Positions 16,153 through 18,942 of a DNA stretch of 18,942 bases are shown in pieces. The first letter of the stretch is position 1. Each line of letters starts with the position of its first letter. The DNA is from Nitrososphaerales archaeon TH526. GTDB taxonomy: Archaea > Thermoproteota > Nitrososphaeria > Nitrososphaerales > Nitrososphaeraceae. The position numbers were made by a program, and so were the translations under genes. Under the pieces are notes generated by a model that worked only from the letters and a program-made list of their open reading frames with translations, did no database searches and was not told the DNA's origin. Where the stretch lies: the NCBI GenBank assembly GCA_014523665.1, contig JAATVR010000690.1, positions 1 through 18,942 of the forward strand, read 5' to 3'.

Positions 16153-17646
16153 TTGATTAGCGACTTCGGAGAATGGGGGAGAGAAAGAAATGCTGATAAA
16201 CGGAATATTGCTACCGTAATATTAGCTTCAACTTTGTTATTTTTTAGTACTATTTCATCACAGGTATATGTAACTGATAGTATCATTAATGCCTCCGGCG
16301 ATAATCCAGAACTTCAGGAAGAAAATAATAACCAAAATACGCTGGGTAGATCTGATGTGCTCCCTTATTTAACCTGGGAAGAACAACCATCAGCCTTCTT
16401 AAGCAGAAATAATAGTAACTATGAGAATATTAAACATGTTACGCTAGTCGCACAAGATGTAGACATTACGATTGATGACCAAAATGGAAATCTCACAAGG
16501 GTTTCAACATGGACCTTTAATGGGACCGTTCCCGCACCACCACTAAGATTCACAGAAGGGGATAATATAACGGTACTCTTCATAAATAATTCGACCGAGC
16601 GATCTCATACGATACATTTCCATGGGGACCATGATGAAATAAACGATGGGGTTACACCTTTCGAGGTACGTCCTGGCGGCAATTATACTTACAGCATAAC
16701 TGCCGGTCCTCCGGGCGCACTGATGTATCATTGTCATGCAATGCCGACATCAGAACACATCAGAAATGGCATGTACGGTATTTTTATTGTTGATCCTAAA
16801 GATAAGGCTTTGCCACCTGCCAGGGAATTTTATTTGGTAACAAGTGAGCTAAATCCCGGTGACGCCATGGCACTCAATCCAAAATATTATCTAATAAATG
16901 GATATTATGATCAATATATGCATCACCCTCTTGAGATAGACTTTGAAGACACAATACGATTATATGTAATTAATATGGGGATTACCACACCATGTGCCTT
17001 TCATCTTCATAGTACTACATTCAAAGCATATCCATCCGGCCTTTTAGCCAATGAACCATTGCACACTCAGACTGTTCTCATAGGGACGGGAGACGCATCA
17101 ATTATTGAGGCAAAATGGAAGTACCCTGGAAAATATCTCTTTCATTGCCATGGAATTCAAGAAGAGTTAGGAAATATGGGACAGATTAAGGTAGGAATGC
17201 AGAATTATTCAGATGATGGTACCCTTTCCTCTAGAATTACATGGAGTGAATCAGGTGACATAAATTCAGGTAGAGAAAAAAGCTTGTCCATGATTGACAA
17301 GCAATACGAACTGCAGAAAAGACTTCAGACGACGTCTACTCCTTCATCTAATCCAACACCTTCAAAGCTAACTAATATCATCTCAATAGTTAATTTCGAT
17401 TACGACCCTTCAACGTCTAATATTACAACAGGAACTAATGTAACATGGATAAATCACGATAATGCTCGGCACAGTGCTACATCTGGTGAATCAGGAAAGC
17501 CGAACAATCTATTTGATTCTGGACTCATGAATGAAGGGCAATCATTTTTTCACGTTTTTGATTATGAGGGGGAAATTCCATACTTTTGTTCAGCTCATCC
17601 TTTTATGATTGGGAAAGTGATAGTAGAAGACGGAGAGATCACATAA
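16153..17646 (+). CDS. Exported two-domain multicopper oxidase fused to a C-terminal amicyanin-like cupredoxin
   Basis: 497 residues. Residues about 18-40 form a signal peptide or N-terminal anchor (IATVILASTLLFFSTISSQV). Cupredoxin domain 1 (about 95-215) has SHTIHFHGDH (His152, 155, 157) and MYHCHAMPTSEHIRNGMYG (His193, Cys194, His195, His202, Met207), a complete type-1 copper set arranged as in copper nitrite reductases plus type-2/3 ligands. Domain 2 (about 225-348) has CAFHLHS (His284, His286) and HCHGIQEELGNMG (His331, Cys332, His333). Its type-1 histidines are replaced (Cys281, Glu337), so it supplies only type-2/3 ligands: type-1 copper in domain 1 only. A Ser/Thr/Pro linker (about 390-405) leads to a third domain with His440 and FCSAHPFM (Cys479, His482, Met485), an amicyanin-like blue-copper site that could pass electrons to the oxidase. 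TTG 16153 is the only start before the signal peptide, and TTAATT about 26 nt upstream would suit a leaderless start. The reaction (metal oxidase, laccase or nitrite reductase-like) is undetermined. Confidence 0.85.
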   Translation: MISDFGEWGRERNADKRNIATVILASTLLFFSTISSQVYVTDSIINASGDNPELQEENNNQNTLGRSDVLPYLTWEEQPSAFLSRNNSNYENIKHVTLVAQDVDITIDDQNGNLTRVSTWTFNGTVPAPPLRFTEGDNITVLFINNSTERSHTIHFHGDHDEINDGVTPFEVRPGGNYTYSITAGPPGALMYHCHAMPTSEHIRNGMYGIFIVDPKDKALPPAREFYLVTSELNPGDAMALNPKYYLINGYYDQYMHHPLEIDFEDTIRLYVINMGITTPCAFHLHSTTFKAYPSGLLANEPLHTQTVLIGTGDASIIEAKWKYPGKYLFHCHGIQEELGNMGQIKVGMQNYSDDGTLSSRITWSESGDINSGREKSLSMIDKQYELQKRLQTTSTPSSNPTPSKLTNIISIVNFDYDPSTSNITTGTNVTWINHDNARHSATSGESGKPNNLFDSGLMNEGQSFFHVFDYEGEIPYFCSAHPFMIGKVIVEDGEIT

Positions 17647-18146
17647 GAGTAGTCGGTATAAACAACACATTTTCTGAATGCATCCTGTTATACCATATTC
17701 CAGTAGCGAATTACTTGCCATGAACCACTATTAATTCATATATCTTCAATAAAGAAACAATTTAGAGAATTGTCATAATAGACCAATCAAGGTTTCAATT
17801 TTATTTATCGTAACCTGTCTTATAAATGAGATAACATAACTAAGGTATGAAGATAGTAAGTTATTAAACAACAATATTCAGTTTATTAGGTGTTCTTGAC
17901 CGATTATTGAAGTATGGAAGTATGTAGATATTAGATATGTTAGTGGCATATATTCGAATGTTTATACGTCTTCTTGAGAAGCGTATTCGCTTGCCCCTGC
18001 TTTAATAATTATCCATCTGCTAACACACAAAGCAGTGTCCACAGTAATTAGGACCAGTAATAAGAGATTTTCAAATGCTACCTTGAGGAGGTAACAATCA
18101 ATTAGTAATGAGGCCTAGGGCAGCCGCCGCCGGCTGGCTCATTATA
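17647..18146. other. Spacer between convergent genes, nothing recognised
   Basis: About 500 bp of AT-rich DNA between the 3' ends of the multicopper oxidase and the 18147 gene. A short minus-strand frame near 17950-18025 (WIIIKAGASEYASQEDV) is protein-like but too short to call. The GC-rich hairpin at 18121-18136 is listed separately. Confidence 0.45.
18121..18136 (-). terminator. GC-rich hairpin just after the 18147 gene
   Basis: CAGCCG, four bases, CGGCTG: a perfect 6-bp GC stem in AT-rich surroundings, about 11 nt beyond the stop codon of the leftward gene. No strong T-tract follows, so a terminator or 3'-end stabiliser is possible but unproven. Confidence 0.4.
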
Positions 18147-18800
18147 TTATATGTGCTTTGAGAGAGACCTTTCCTCTAATTCGACTATTTTGCTATCAAT
18201 CTCCTCGAACCCGAGGTTGAGCCATGATGATCTGAGTTCCTGTAGTAACGCTTCATCCATGGGCTTGTTATTTGAAGGATCGTCACCTTGCACCGGAGGA
18301 TGTCCAGAACTAATCAAGCCGGCAAGGATCGCTGCAGCGAGAGCTATATGTCGATCGGTTTGTAGCAAGTGATCTTTATCCTCTGTCAAGCCAAGTAAAC
18401 CCACGGCTCGAGAGAATGCATGCCATACTACATATCCTGTAACACTGCTATCCATCATATGGATTTTTTCTCCTTCCTGTCTACGATCATCAAAAAGTAA
18501 TCCCTGGGCGAATAGTTCGAAGGCTTTTTGTTCTGAAGGTACATCATTTCTGAAGTACTCGTCAAATAATTGCCTGTTATTGTCTGCCAAAAACTTAATC
18601 GAATCTTTGACAGGTTGGAGTGCATCTACGAACCCACTGTTCATAGTGCCTTCCCTCCGATGTTGATAAAAGAGTTCCAGTAGCGTACCGTAAGGTCTGA
18701 CTTTTCGTAGCGCTTCTCTTATTTCGCTTGAAGCATGAAACATGAAGAAATCATCATATTTCAGCCAAAAATCGAGTGCCTTATTGTGCTCACTAGACAA
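18147..18800 (-). CDS. Unrecognised 217-residue soluble protein
   Basis: An intact frame, apparently cytosolic: no signal peptide and no clear membrane span. The predicted text is helical (EIREALRKVRPYGTLLELFY, VKDSIKFLADNNRQLFDEYF, HIALAAAILAGLISSGHPP) with a charged C-terminal helix (EIDSKIVELEERSLSKHI). I recognise no catalytic motif or family. The start is probably TTG 18800: an in-frame TGA lies just upstream, and TTTAAATAG (about 18822-18830 on the minus strand) is centred about 26 nt before it, the right place for a leaderless mRNA beginning at this codon. The first in-frame Met is residue 20, which would remove the N-terminal helix. Confidence 0.65.
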   Translation of the reverse strand: MSSEHNKALDFWLKYDDFFMFHASSEIREALRKVRPYGTLLELFYQHRREGTMNSGFVDALQPVKDSIKFLADNNRQLFDEYFRNDVPSEQKAFELFAQGLLFDDRRQEGEKIHMMDSSVTGYVVWHAFSRAVGLLGLTEDKDHLLQTDRHIALAAAILAGLISSGHPPVQGDDPSNNKPMDEALLQELRSSWLNLGFEEIDSKIVELEERSLSKHI

Positions 18801-18819
18801 TAAATTTCATTCATGTACC

Positions 18820-18834
18820 TTCTATTTAAACTAC
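18820..18834 (-). promoter_or_regulatory. TATA box of the 18147 gene
   Basis: AGTTTAAATAGAAGG on the minus strand. The TATA-like core is centred about 26 nt before TTG 18800, predicting a transcription start on the start codon. Confidence 0.4.
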
Positions 18835-18864
18835 TTCATATCTCGATTTTTTGATTCGAAATCA

Positions 18865-18886
18865 GCGTATCACGTATCGTATACGC
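18865..18886. promoter_or_regulatory. Inverted repeat upstream of the 18147 promoter
   Basis: GCGTAT and ATACGC arms separated by 10 nt that repeat the CGTAT unit, about 35-60 nt upstream of the TATA box. It could be an operator, or an upstream element of a gene beyond the window. Confidence 0.25.
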
Positions 18887-18942
18887 CAATATCCTATGTT
18901 TGCGCATATTACAAAAAGCCAAGCAAGCACATTCGGTACCCA

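Noticed and set aside
16053..16286. Minus-strand 77-codon frame
   Set aside because: It is antisense to the small frameshifted ORF and the start of the multicopper oxidase.
1..18942. CRISPR array, toxin-antitoxin pair, defence system, integrase or attachment sites
   Set aside because: No spaced repeats, no recognised genes of those kinds and no flanking direct repeats were found.

Overview
The window looks like an accessory, gene-poor stretch of a thaumarchaeal (ammonia-oxidising archaeon) chromosome, most likely Nitrososphaerales and possibly Nitrosocosmicus-like. The evidence is low GC, archaeal TATA-like boxes about 25-27 nt upstream of several start codons (which fits leaderless transcripts), frequent TTG starts, and a two-domain multicopper oxidase carrying an amicyanin-like blue-copper domain. 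The lineage is inferred from gene content. No rRNA, tRNA or CRISPR array was seen.

Layout. 1-986 (minus): a 3'-truncated M43 (pappalysin/ulilysin-type) zinc metalloprotease. 987-2122: long spacer with two short coding-like remnants. 2123-3903 (minus): a gene that appears to have encoded a CYTH (triphosphate-tunnel) domain fused to an endonuclease/exonuclease/phosphatase (EEP) domain. It is now split by a nonsense codon and a frameshift, and the EEP part is still open. 4408-5156 (plus): an N-formylglutamate-amidohydrolase-like pseudogene spread over three frames. 5258-5790 (minus): an unidentified remnant. 6011-7586 (plus): a patatin-like phospholipase gene broken by TGA and an A7 frameshift. 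7640-8581 (plus): decayed pieces ending in a BsuPI-like beta domain. 8675-9190 (plus): an intact small exported/membrane protein. 9214-9417 (plus): a pentapeptide-repeat fragment. 9643-10152 (minus): a second patatin relative that lost its whole catalytic core by an in-frame deletion.

10390-13661 (minus): the clearest intact operon. A transthyretin-like-domain protein overlaps by 10 nt the start of an 867-residue GMC-family FAD oxidoreductase that has a five-cysteine cluster and a C-terminal extension of about 330 residues. 14162-14945 (plus): an unrecognised protein with a TATA box and one C-run frameshift. 14946-16152: debris, including a minus-strand remnant, a transposase tail, a decamer repeat and a frameshifted small ORF. 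16153-17646 (plus): an exported multicopper oxidase fused to an amicyanin-like domain. 18147-18800 (minus): an unrecognised 217-residue protein with a well-placed TATA box and a 3' hairpin.

Overall, a few intact genes for redox enzymes and exported proteins sit among at least five recognisable broken genes plus weaker debris. Nonsense codons and a large in-frame deletion accompany the frameshifts, so sequencing error alone is a poor explanation, although the A7 and C4 frameshifts could be errors. No defence system or complete mobile element was found. The most unusual items are the CYTH-EEP fusion, the coreless patatin, and the GMC oxidoreductase with its C-terminal extension and coupled transthyretin-like partner.
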